Source of the DNA: Nothophaeocryptopus gaeumannii
Taxonomy: Eukaryota; Ascomycota; Dothideomycetes; Mycosphaerellales; Mycosphaerellaceae
DNA length: 64,000 nucleotides
Assembly: GCA_031771865.1 (NCBI GenBank)
Contig: JASISA010000001.1
Coordinates: 372,001-436,000, forward strand
Direction: 5' to 3'
Shown: positions 52,433-61,728 of the stretch, in pieces
Numbering within the stretch: position 1 is the first letter of the stretch
Layout of the letters: each line of letters opens with the position of its first letter
Program-made: the position numbers and the translations under genes
The notes under the pieces: generated by a model
The model's input: the letters and a program-made list of their open reading frames with translations, nothing else
Told to the model about the DNA's origin: nothing
The model's database searches: none

Positions 52433-53557
52433 ATGGGTTGCATCGGGACATCTGCCTCTGACTCCGAACACGCTACCAACCCACTGAAAGCTGCTCCGGC
52501 GGCTTCGTCAATGCTCCGCAGCATGAGCGAGCAACAACATTCGATCCGACACTCTGCTGAGATCGCCTGCCCTTCTGTCTTCGGGCCTTCAAAGCATCAG
52601 CAAGAACAAGAAGCGCAGAAAGACTCCGGCGTAGAATTCAGCAAAGATGGGAAGACACCGAGTGTAGCAAGCACTACTGGGCGAAAGAGAGAATCTGGTC
52701 TGGCTCGACCTGCCACTGGCGGTACCGATACCTCTGACACGCCAACGATTTTCCGAGACCTGCCCGGCCAGCCTCGATTGCTCGCGGACGACACGAAGCC
52801 TGGATTCACTCAAGCGACTTGTGAATGGCGAGTCGACTTCATTCCAGTCATTGAGAAAGCGATAGTCGGCAAGTCACCCGAGGAGCGCATTGAGTTCTTC
52901 GAGGGACTGGTTGAGAAAGACAAGGAGAAGTATTTGCATGTCATGGGCGCATACTATGGTGCACATCCAGAACACATCCCTGACCGAGAGCCCTGTGACA
53001 AGATGGCTAGGAAACTCGAAGATGCGCAACGTCTGCCAAACCCACGGATCTTCACCAAGCAGCATAACGTGTTCAAAGACTGGGCCGTGGAGCACGATCC
53101 TTCTCTATTCCAAAGGCCACGGACTTCCGAGCTGGAGGAGAAGCCAGGTCCCAGGAACGAGAGGACGCCCGAAGAAGCGCCTCCAGAATGCAAGCATTGC
53201 CAGAACAAGGCCCGTTTCGCCAAGGTCAAGAAGCTGCTCTCGTTGAAGAAGACGTCCAAGCAAGATACTGTTGCTGCGAAGACATCGCCCAAGCACTCCC
53301 TCCTAGCGACTTCTCGCGAGACTAGCGTGAGCTCGCTGGCCAAGGACGAGACCACGAGTGACAGCGACACCGATTCGAAACCGACTCCTCGCAGGAGAGG
53401 CGCAGTCGGCGGACGAGAGAGCACAGTCCAACCCGCCGCGAAAACAGCAAGACACCTTCGTCGCGCCAGCATCGATGCAACGTACACCAGCAGCAAAGCA
53501 TCGACTCGAGCCCCACCAGCCGCAGATCATGCACGCCACGTGGAAGTCGCGGCGTAG
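52433..53557 (+). CDS. Predicted N-myristoylated protein, unknown function
   Basis: A single exon of 374 residues. It opens MGCIGTSASDSE, an N-myristoylation signal (Gly-2, Ser/Thr at position 6-7) with Cys-3 for palmitoylation, so stable membrane anchoring is expected. Residues about 75-125 are Ser/Thr-rich. A folded-looking core spans about 130-230 (CEWRVDFIPVIEKAIVGKSPEERIEFFEGLVEKDKEKY). The C-terminal third is Lys/Ser-rich and disordered, with a CKHC pair. No catalytic motif is recognised. Homologues, if any, are likely confined to related fungi. The ATG at 52433 is clearly the start because the myristoylation motif must be N-terminal. Confidence 0.75.
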   Translation: MGCIGTSASDSEHATNPLKAAPAASSMLRSMSEQQHSIRHSAEIACPSVFGPSKHQQEQEAQKDSGVEFSKDGKTPSVASTTGRKRESGLARPATGGTDTSDTPTIFRDLPGQPRLLADDTKPGFTQATCEWRVDFIPVIEKAIVGKSPEERIEFFEGLVEKDKEKYLHVMGAYYGAHPEHIPDREPCDKMARKLEDAQRLPNPRIFTKQHNVFKDWAVEHDPSLFQRPRTSELEEKPGPRNERTPEEAPPECKHCQNKARFAKVKKLLSLKKTSKQDTVAAKTSPKHSLLATSRETSVSSLAKDETTSDSDTDSKPTPRRRGAVGGRESTVQPAAKTARHLRRASIDATYTSSKASTRAPPAADHARHVEVAA

Positions 53558-54295
53558 CGTGCCAAGATCCGCATCAAAATCAAAGTCATTCTCGGCTGCA
53601 ATATACGGCGTTTACAGGATTGAGAATTTTTGAGCCAGGATACCCCCATTGGAGTTTCGCAAGACAAGCCTCGAGATGGATGCGTTCGCGCGAAACGACT
53701 AGAGATAGAATAGAGATATAGCAAAGTCTATAGAACGCGTGGACGTCAGTCGCGTCGCTCCACGTCGTTGCATCAACGGATAAATCAGATAAGCCTTCGT
53801 TGCGCCTTACACCTTTGCACCAGTCTCTCAAAAAGAACACTTTCCCAGCAAGATCCACGCAAAGCCCGCAGTCATGAATATACCCCCAAAAGCGCGACGT
53901 TATTCTTCTAACAGCGATCTGGTATCATGAACCGATATGAGACTCCAAATGATGACGCGCGCGTCCATTCACTCTGCGGAAAGAAAACCCTCACCCTGTC
54001 CGCAGCTCTAGTGTCTCTCCCTCTATCCCCATTGATGCGCTCCCTTTCCTCCAAAAAGTTATTCTGTGGTGATGAGTCCCATCACCGTCCTCCCCTCGGG
54101 ACCCTCTTCGCGGTCTCGAAAGGCAGGCGTGAGGGCTTTTAGTCGAATATTCGCTTTCACAGCATCGCCCACCTGGTCCTGTGGCTCAACTCCCTGGTGT
54201 TCTTCCACGCTGATGATTTGTAACCACTCGTACTTTCGTTTCAGATTCCATTTGCACCTCTTATACTTTCTCTTCAGCACGTTTTTGTCTTTGTT
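53558..54295. other. Convergent 3' region
   Basis: About 740 bp between the myristoylated-protein gene and RHB1. Only short frames; no gene is seen. Both 3' ends lie here. Confidence 0.45.
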
Positions 54296-55233
54296 CTACA
54301 TGACCGCACACTTTGAGTTCCCTTCTTTCGGTTGTCCTGCTTCTTGGCCCTTCTCGATCTCGCCGATCATGCCTTCGAAGGCTTTGCCTACGTTCTCGTT
54401 GTACCTAGCCGAGGCTTCGACGAAACCGCAGCCGAGTTCGTCGGCGAGTTTCTTGCCGTCCGCTGTGCTGACCTGGCGTTGTTCGGGGCGGAGATCGGAT
54501 TTGTTGGCGACGATTTGGATGGGGACTGTTTCGGCGCCCTGGGAAGCAGAGAGTGTGGTTAGTGAGGCGTTCATATTGAGGACCACCAAGGTTACTCTGT
54601 GTAAACCGAAACCCCAGCTGCCGTACTGTAGTGTGAACTCACCAAATGATTCAAAATCTTATCCCTAATAATCCTGACCATCTCAAAACTCTGCTTACTC
54701 GCAACACTGTACACAATCATATACCCGTGGATCCCAATGAAATGCTTGCTATTAAGAATTGTATATTCATCCTGGCCCGCGGTGTCGATGATTTCGACGG
54801 CAAAGTCTTGATTCCGGTAGCGGATTACTTTGCTGAAGGTATTTTCGATGGTTGGGTAGTAGGAGTCGACGAAGTGGCCGTCGACGTATTGGACTGTGAG
54901 AGAGGATTTGCCTGTGGAAGTAGTACAGGGTCAGCTGAGTGGCTTGTTGGTGAGTGGGATGCAGGGAGGAAGTGAATGCCGAGGTGCTGTTGGTAACGTC
55001 CGTTCGCATGAGGTTCGCAGCACAGACGAGCCAGGGATTTTGGAAAGCTGGAGGCTGTATGACGAATGCTCCGGCTTCTTTTCGACAGGTGCATGAGAGT
55101 ACGCATGTGCGTGGCGTCCCATACGTTGGCGAGGCTTGGGAGGATGGATTGTGCGCGCGTCTTCGGAGAACTTACCGACAGACCTGCTGCCGACTATGGC
55201 CATTTTGCGCTGCTTCTGCGTGGGGGGCGGCAT
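54296..55233 (-). CDS. rhb1: Rheb-family small GTPase
   Basis: Exons 55233-55176, 54911-54643 and 54538-54296 give 189 residues. Rheb activates TORC1 in many fungi and is farnesylated. G1 is GSRSVGKSS (residues 15-23); the Arg in place of the usual Gly is a Rheb hallmark. Switch I reads YYPTIENTFSK, G3 DTAGQDEY, G4 NKSD, G5 EASA, and the protein ends with the farnesyl signal CAVM. Intron 1 (264 nt) is long for this genome and splits the Gly codon just before the catalytic Lys of the P-loop. Intron 2 is 104 nt. All splice sites are GT-AG and phases agree. Confidence 0.95.
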
Positions 55234-56529
55234 CTTGGGCGGCGTGTATCAGGCAGGCTTCACGGGATGTATGTATGAGAGGGGTATGCGAGTTGTAGAG
55301 GACGCTTTCTCTTTGTAGTCTTTGCTCGATTGTCGAAATTCAGTGTTGAAAGAAAGGAAGTTGTTGAGTTCTCGAGCCTTTCTCGTGAGCAAATGCCAAC
55401 GTAAGTAAGAGGTAATAGTGTCAAAGTAGGCCGGGCCGGCGTTGCTCGCTCCGTCGAATCGTTCGTGATGGGAAGTAATGCGCAGAAGTCTATTTCAAGT
55501 CTTCCGGTAAAGATCGCATGTGATAACTGCGCCTCTTGCACTTCTGAAGCGACAAGCGATTGGAGTAGGAGGTCGAGTGTCGCAAAGCTGCCATGGAAGT
55601 GTGAGAAGTGTGGAAGAGACGGGGCGAAAGCTAGACCAAGTTATTGGGGAAGAAGCACACTTTCTACTACCTCCATACAGAATGGGACGGCGCAACGGGT
55701 CAGGAAAGGAAAGGAATGCCTCCTGCTGCTCCCTGCTGTGAGCCTGCCCAACTCCTTCCAGTTCCATCTTTCCCCCTTCCACTACCGCACGACACACCCA
55801 CCCCTCTTCGTCCAACGTGCTTGGCGCGAATGACGACTCGAGGCAACGCATCGCACATCCAGGGATATCCTGTCAATCCCCCCTCCTTATCCGTGTCTCC
55901 GACCGAAATCCCTCCCAATCTTCCCTTCGGCGACCCGACCCGACCACATCGGCCTTCAACCATCTTGCGGTGAAGCAGCGGAAGCTCATAGAATTGTATG
56001 ATGTCGGGAGTAGCATCATGCAATAGCTAGGGCCCCTGGCTGCATGGCGGGGCGTACGACCTCTCATTCGCTGCATCGACCTTTCGAATTTGCCGACTGA
56101 CATCTAGAAAAGCCGCTAGTGTTCGCTCTACGTTCCGATTGCGTGGTATTGGCGGCGTGCCGGTAAGCGTAACCGCATGGTCCGGGAACGAAGCCGACCA
56201 CATGTGACAGCACTGCCGGCGTCAAACTTCTCGAGATATATTGGATATAAGGATGGATGGCTATGCTGTGCAACGTTACTCCGCATAGCTATGCCGACGA
56301 GAACCGTGGATGACTCGATACAATTGCGTAACTGCTGACGGCACATGGCGAGAACAGGGATGAGAAGAGCAAAATTGGTTGGTGATGCATCGTTTGTGAT
56401 CGATGCGTATTTGAAGGGAGTAGTACAACTTGGTTCATGGGTATCTGGGTATCTTGCCAATAGCAACAAAGGAGAATGCCGTGAGTGTCGATCGTGTTGG
56501 TCACGCCCGTATCATCTCAAGCCCAACTC
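55234..56529. other. Intergenic, no supported gene
   Basis: About 1.3 kb upstream of RHB1 and downstream of WPL1. Several short frames on both strands, none with a recognisable domain. CT/CCC-rich tracts at 55750-55800 and 55880-55950. Confidence 0.45.
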
Positions 56530-59500
56530 TCAGACTGTCTGGGCCTCGATCTTCAATCTGTCAAGAACACCATTCAGTCTTTCCGTGAACGAGCTCCAGA
56601 CTTCGTTTCCTTCGTCTCCGCTGAAGTTCAATGTGTCTACCTTGCGATGGTGCTTCAAGAACTCTTCAACTGCTGCAACGAGCGCAGTCAGGTTCTCGGA
56701 TGGTAGACTCGATGCGATGATTTGCTTTGCTTCTCTGTTCCTGCAGAGGATGGCAAGCACAACTGCTAGGTATCCGTAAGCGACGTTTGTAATACCGTCT
56801 TCGACCGATTCAGCTTCGAGCATACGCTCCTGGCCATTTCGGAAGACATCAACGAGGTTGCTGAGGCACTGAGCCGTCTCGCCGGTGCCTGCAGATTCGC
56901 GTGCAGAAGCGTTGTGCTCCGTCAGGTTGATGGTGACACCCATATCGAGGAGCACCAGATCCAGATAGATAACTCGTTGTGCTTCTTCTTTCTCCGAGAA
57001 CAGCTTATTGAAGCCTTGATGGATGCCGCGCAGCAAGCAGTGAATCATGGGCGGTTTTGCAAACACCTTGCAATTTCGCACATGATCATTCGTCAGGTTC
57101 AAGCAAAGACGTAGCGCCAGGAATCGCAAGTGGGATAGCTTGTCGCTATCGATCTCTGGCAGTACCAAAACGGACCGAATGCGCTCCAAGATATCGGAAG
57201 GCCAGGACTGCGAAACGGCCGTCGCGGAAAGCGACTCCAGGACGGAAATGGCCAGGGTTACGTCGGCTGGGAGCTCCTCGTCGGTCACGGAAGCAACATC
57301 GACTTCCGATGAAAGCACGGCGCGGAGCTCAGCAACACTCCCAATTTCAGACCTATCGCCGGATCGTCGAAGTTTGCCGACAACGTTGTCCAAAGCTAAT
57401 AGGGCAATAATGCGTGGTGTAACCGCAGTCGGTTTCACCTTACCCCAGAGATCCCGCTTTGCAAGATCGGCCAAGAAGTCGGTGAAAGTCGACTGCGCAG
57501 ATTTTGACATGTTGTTCCGGCGGTCTTTGGCAAGCTTCTTGGGATCTGTTCGGAGTAGGCATAGCCGCCCTAGCCAACCGATCACACCGCCATCTTTGAG
57601 AGCATGTGCTACATGCTCAGGCGTCTCTCCCGACAGGATTGTTGCGAACGCTACTGCAAGAGCGATGTCTGCAATATCATCCGGCGAGTGGTCACACTCA
57701 TCAAGTAGCTTCTGCTCAAAGCCCTGGCGGAAAACTTTCTCAGTGAATGCTTTGTCTTCCAGCTTCTTCGCAAGCTCAATGATGGCGGTACGTCGTCGAC
57801 TACGAGCGGAGGTCTCATGTTCTGCAATGTCTTCTAGCAGTCCACCGATCTCGTCCATGAACCGCTGATTACCACCTCCCGCACGTAGTTCATGGATGGA
57901 ACGAAGCTTTCCTCCTGTATCTTCGTCGCTTTCGTCTAAATCGTATGCAGACTTCTGCGAGTTTTGCTTCGACTTCAATGTCGATGTCCACGAAAGCGAT
58001 GTTGATTCCTGAGTGAGGTCCTTGTTCAGACCTAGCATCAACTCGTCTTCGAGACTGTCCTCTGGTAGATACGAGCGAGTCCGTGCGTAGGTGATCTTGG
58101 GTCCACTCTCGACAACAACCTGGCTCTGACCATGGCTTTGAGACTGTGCAACAGCTGCTTCCTCGGCCACATTGTTATCACTGCTCATCTTGATATCGTC
58201 GTCGGGATCGCCCTCTTCCTCGCTTTCTTCTGATGAGGCGTCGTCAGAGCTTGGAGCAGAAGCTTTAAGTCGGTCCACTAGCTTCGTCCGTCGTCGTGTG
58301 TGTCCGAGATCTGAGCTTGATTTGGTGAATGTTCTCAAAGCGGACGGCTTTGTCCCTGTGCGTTTGACCGTGTGCAGAGTCAGGTCTTGCATTGGCAGTG
58401 CACTTGGTGAGGCAGCTGCGGACTCCTCCGGTAACAGTTGATCCCATAGCTTGGCTTGTTTTGGTGTGAGAGCACCGCTTGCTTTCACTGCAGTCTCGGG
58501 CGAGCGATCCCGACTGTTTCGTGGAAGACCTTTCTGCGGAGTGACAGGCCTGCTAGTAGAGACAGACGAAGACTGCGACATGGGGTCAGTGGTGTCGTCC
58601 GTATCTGTGTTGAGCATCTCGCTTAGTCGGGCTGGTGCAGAATCCATCTTCATAGGTGAAGATCGATCGATAGTGGCAAGCTTGCCACGTCCGCCACGTT
58701 GCGGGACTGACTTCCTTGATGCAAAATTCGGCTTTGTCTTCGCAGCATCGTCCTCGTTTGTTTCGGCAAAGTCGAAAATGTCAGCCTTGCGAGCTTGTAC
58801 CTTGGGCGAATCACATCTTGGCACAGGTGCATCAACCGTCGCCGCGTCCTCAATTTCAACGTCTGGTGGTGCCTCCGACCTCAAGCGCTTTCGTGGAGTC
58901 GGGTTAGCATCTAAGCCATCCCCATCCGTTCGTTTCTGGGCTCGAATTTGTGCGCCTTCGCCGGCTGACGTCGGTACACTACTTCCAGAGAGCAATTTTC
59001 TGGCCTTCAGTTTCGCTGCTGCTCCGGAGACCAGGGGAGACTTTTCCGGAGAAGCTGCAGCGGTTTGGGGTCCCTTTGTGCCGTTTGCACCCTTCTGCTG
59101 CAAGCTAGGACCACGCAACACGCTCTCCTTCTCCTTCACCTTTCCATTCACCCCAGTCTCCATTTGGGTCCGTGAGCTCCCGCGGACGTGCTTTTTCACC
59201 TTCACCTCTTCTTTCGCTTGTTGCGATTGCCCCGCGTTCTTCTGCTCCCATGGTGCCAATGGAGCTTGCACCTCTTCTACCAAACTGACCAGCTTGCGCT
59301 TTGAAGCGGAATTCAGAGGCGATCGATGCGTGATGGTATTCCCAGCCTCATCATCTGAAGATGGTACGTCCCAGGCATCTGCTTTCTTCGCGCGCGGTTT
59401 GAATGGCTTGAGCGTATGTTCCCTCTCCTCTCGCTTCTGCATGAGATATGTCTCTTTCACGGTGGCCCTTCTTTCGATGATCACCTTTGGATGTGCAAGC

Positions 59501-59616
59501 TCATCCTCTTCATCATCCAGCGTGCTGACGTCCCAGGTACTCGCATTACGAGATGCCTTGCCGTAAGTAGCTTGTTTGCGACGACGAGCTTGCGTAAGTG
59601 TTGACATGGCCGCCAT
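56530..59616 (-). CDS. WPL1: Wapl cohesin-release factor
   Basis: A single exon of 1028 residues (possible starts at 59616 or Met-4). Wapl removes cohesin from chromosomes with Pds5. The N-terminal two thirds are Ser/Lys/Asp-rich and disordered (STWDVSTLDDEEDE and WDVPSSDDEAG are two short related phrases). The C-terminal third is the conserved WAPL helical domain, beginning near residue 570 (SIHELRAGGGNQRFMDEIGGLL). It continues with DIALAVAFATILSGETPEHVAHAL, LRFLALRLCLNLTNDH and NVAYGYLAVVLAILCRNREAKQII. Length and layout match filamentous-fungal Wapl. The gene is divergent from FUR1 with a 627-bp gap. Confidence 0.88.
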   Translation of the reverse strand: MAAMSTLTQARRRKQATYGKASRNASTWDVSTLDDEEDELAHPKVIIERRATVKETYLMQKREEREHTLKPFKPRAKKADAWDVPSSDDEAGNTITHRSPLNSASKRKLVSLVEEVQAPLAPWEQKNAGQSQQAKEEVKVKKHVRGSSRTQMETGVNGKVKEKESVLRGPSLQQKGANGTKGPQTAAASPEKSPLVSGAAAKLKARKLLSGSSVPTSAGEGAQIRAQKRTDGDGLDANPTPRKRLRSEAPPDVEIEDAATVDAPVPRCDSPKVQARKADIFDFAETNEDDAAKTKPNFASRKSVPQRGGRGKLATIDRSSPMKMDSAPARLSEMLNTDTDDTTDPMSQSSSVSTSRPVTPQKGLPRNSRDRSPETAVKASGALTPKQAKLWDQLLPEESAAASPSALPMQDLTLHTVKRTGTKPSALRTFTKSSSDLGHTRRRTKLVDRLKASAPSSDDASSEESEEEGDPDDDIKMSSDNNVAEEAAVAQSQSHGQSQVVVESGPKITYARTRSYLPEDSLEDELMLGLNKDLTQESTSLSWTSTLKSKQNSQKSAYDLDESDEDTGGKLRSIHELRAGGGNQRFMDEIGGLLEDIAEHETSARSRRRTAIIELAKKLEDKAFTEKVFRQGFEQKLLDECDHSPDDIADIALAVAFATILSGETPEHVAHALKDGGVIGWLGRLCLLRTDPKKLAKDRRNNMSKSAQSTFTDFLADLAKRDLWGKVKPTAVTPRIIALLALDNVVGKLRRSGDRSEIGSVAELRAVLSSEVDVASVTDEELPADVTLAISVLESLSATAVSQSWPSDILERIRSVLVLPEIDSDKLSHLRFLALRLCLNLTNDHVRNCKVFAKPPMIHCLLRGIHQGFNKLFSEKEEAQRVIYLDLVLLDMGVTINLTEHNASARESAGTGETAQCLSNLVDVFRNGQERMLEAESVEDGITNVAYGYLAVVLAILCRNREAKQIIASSLPSENLTALVAAVEEFLKHHRKVDTLNFSGDEGNEVWSSFTERLNGVLDRLKIEAQTV

Positions 59617-60243
59617 GGTAGGTGAAAGTCGTTGTTGAGATTTGGCGACTGCGATTCGTCTATGAGGATGTCATGGTATACGGTTTCGCTTTGGATCCAG
59701 TCCTGTTGTGGTCGTTCAGCGTTTGCCGGTAGTGTTGCGATCAGACGCGTGCAGAGGTCGCACCAGTTGTCGCATACGGATCATGCGTGGAGACTCATGG
59801 TCGCGAAGGTGAGTAGACTGCTAGCTGACAGCAAGGCCACTATCAGATGCGTGGTAGAGTGAGGATGTGACGATCAAAGAAAAGTGAAGGTTGAGGCAAG
59901 ACGTAGTGAACCGAGCGTTGTTGTGTTGACGGGCCTGGACCCTGTCGGCACATGATTGGCTGTCAGCGCTGGGCGGAACCGAGCGCGGCAAGGATGCCCC
60001 GGCTTGATCGAGCGATAGGCACGCGACAGGCCAGACTCTCTCTCTCTGTCTGCGCGAAGACTGCACCTCCTCTTCCTTTCGCTCGACTTCGTCCTCGTTC
60101 TCTTCAGTATGTGAATAAGTCCCTGGAGGAGTCTGTTGCGGCTCCGACCTCTCGTTTCTACCAGCTTACCTGCCATCATCCCAGCAGGAACTTGACTCAA
60201 GAATCTCTACTCAACCCACCATATTCGACGGCAGAAGGTCACA
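59617..60243. other. Divergent promoter of WPL1 and FUR1
   Basis: A 627-bp shared upstream region. It holds an ACGCGT 129 bp upstream of the WPL1 start and an inverted CCAAT box (ATTGG) near 59955. A TC repeat (TCTCTCTCTCTC) lies near 60038. Confidence 0.5.
59745..59750. promoter_or_regulatory. ACGCGT (MCB-like) element upstream of WPL1
   Basis: A palindromic ACGCGT 129 bp upstream of the WPL1 start, nearly the same distance as the one upstream of CAC1. MBF control is possible but unproven, since the hexamer is common by chance. Confidence 0.25.
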
Positions 60244-61099
60244 ATGGCTCTTCAAGCGAGAGGCTCGCCATTGATCCGGGCGCCTAGCCAGCAGCTGGGT
60301 CCGGACTACAGAGAGTCAGATCAGAAGCCTACTGCGACTGTATCGACTGTACCAAAGATTGACAATCTGCACATCCTGCCTCAGACTCCGCAACTCATCG
60401 CACTCCTCACGTATGTCCGCAACCGCTGTGGCGCTTCAAGCAAACGTGAGCTAACAGAAATCAGTATGCTTCGGGACAAGCAAACGGGACGAGCAGACTT
60501 CATCTTCCACAGCAACCGGATCAGCAGATTACTGGTGGAGGAAGCCCTGAACCATCTACCTGTCCTACCTCACACTGTCACGACTCCTGTTCAAGGCCGC
60601 ACATATGCCGGCGTGAAGTTCGAGGGCAAGATCTGCGGTGTTTCCATCATGCGAGCAGGCGAAGCTATGGAGCAAGCCCTCCGTGAGTGCTGCCGGAGTG
60701 TGCGAATCGGCAAGATTCTTATCCAACGAGACGAGGAAACCAGCAAGCCCAGACTTTTCTACGACAAGCTCCCTGAAGACATTAAAGACCGATGGGTACT
60801 CCTGCTTGACCCAATGCTTGCGACTGGTGGCTCAGCCCTCATGGCCGTCGAAGTCCTACTTTCGAAGGGTGTCCCGGAAGAGCGAATCCTATTCCTCAAT
60901 CTGATTGCATCCCCCGAAGGTGTGCACAACTTCGCTGAGAAATTCCCCAAGCTACGAGTGGTAACTGCGTTCGTGGACCAAGGCCTGAATGATAAGAAGT
61001 ATGTCCCGTGTGCTTTTTCGAGTGACTAGCACTGACTCGGCTCACAGCTATATCGTTCCTGGACTAGGTGACTTCGGCGACCGTTTCTACACTTTGTGA
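60244..61099 (+). CDS. FUR1: Uracil phosphoribosyltransferase
   Basis: Exons 60244-60410, 60465-60998 and 61048-61099 give 250 residues. The enzyme joins uracil and PRPP to make UMP in pyrimidine salvage. The conserved region TGRADFIFHSNRISRLLVEEAL, the PRPP loop DPMLATGGSA and the uracil-binding tail YIVPGLGDFGDRFYTL are all seen. The first intron is 54 nt, a multiple of three with no stop, so an unspliced reading would insert 18 residues (from YVRNRCGASS). Removing it gives LLTMLRDKQTGR, the normal junction. The second intron (GTATGT … CACAG) is required to reach the conserved C-terminus. No upstream ORFs are seen near the start. Confidence 0.95.
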
Positions 61100-61728
61100 A
61101 CGAAATTTCAAGTCGAAAAACCGGCATCAAGCAAAGCTCGAGGATTAGAAGCCGAGCACTAGGGGAGTCTGTTCAAGCTGGCCAGTACATCTCGACTGAA
61201 GTTTTACAACAGCAAGCTGAGCTTTTCACCTATCTTCTTGGAAATGCTCTCGAAACACCGCTAACTCCTCACTCCAACCTCTCTACTCATGTCTACGTCG
61301 TTGTTCATCTCTGACTACTTGCCAAGATTGTTGACGACCTAGAACACGCAACATCTGCTGGGCTGATCATAAAGTTCATACATCTCTTGGCAAAACTCTA
61401 CTACTTGACCTTGGCCGATGTCATCACAGATCGGCATTGGTGAGCGATGCACGCCTCTCTGCATTCTTAACCTTATCCTGGCCACCAATGCTCTTCATTT
61501 TGCAAGACGCCGCGTCTAAGTGCCCGTCACATGGCGAGGCCATGCGAATCAAATGCTCGACTCCACCTGCAGCGCCAAGACATATCAATACTTGGCTTCA
61601 ACATCAACGAACGTAGCCTCCGAGGAGCATGAGCCTTGTTCGCAAGTATATATCAGTGGTGCCTCAATGTCCTGATGATCGCCCCTCACCGTAGGTAACA
61701 CTCGCTAACAGCCTCTCTCGCTGTCATC
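61100..61728. other. Intergenic between FUR1 and noxC
   Basis: About 630 bp with the FUR1 3' end and the NADPH oxidase promoter. No gene is called. Confidence 0.5.
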
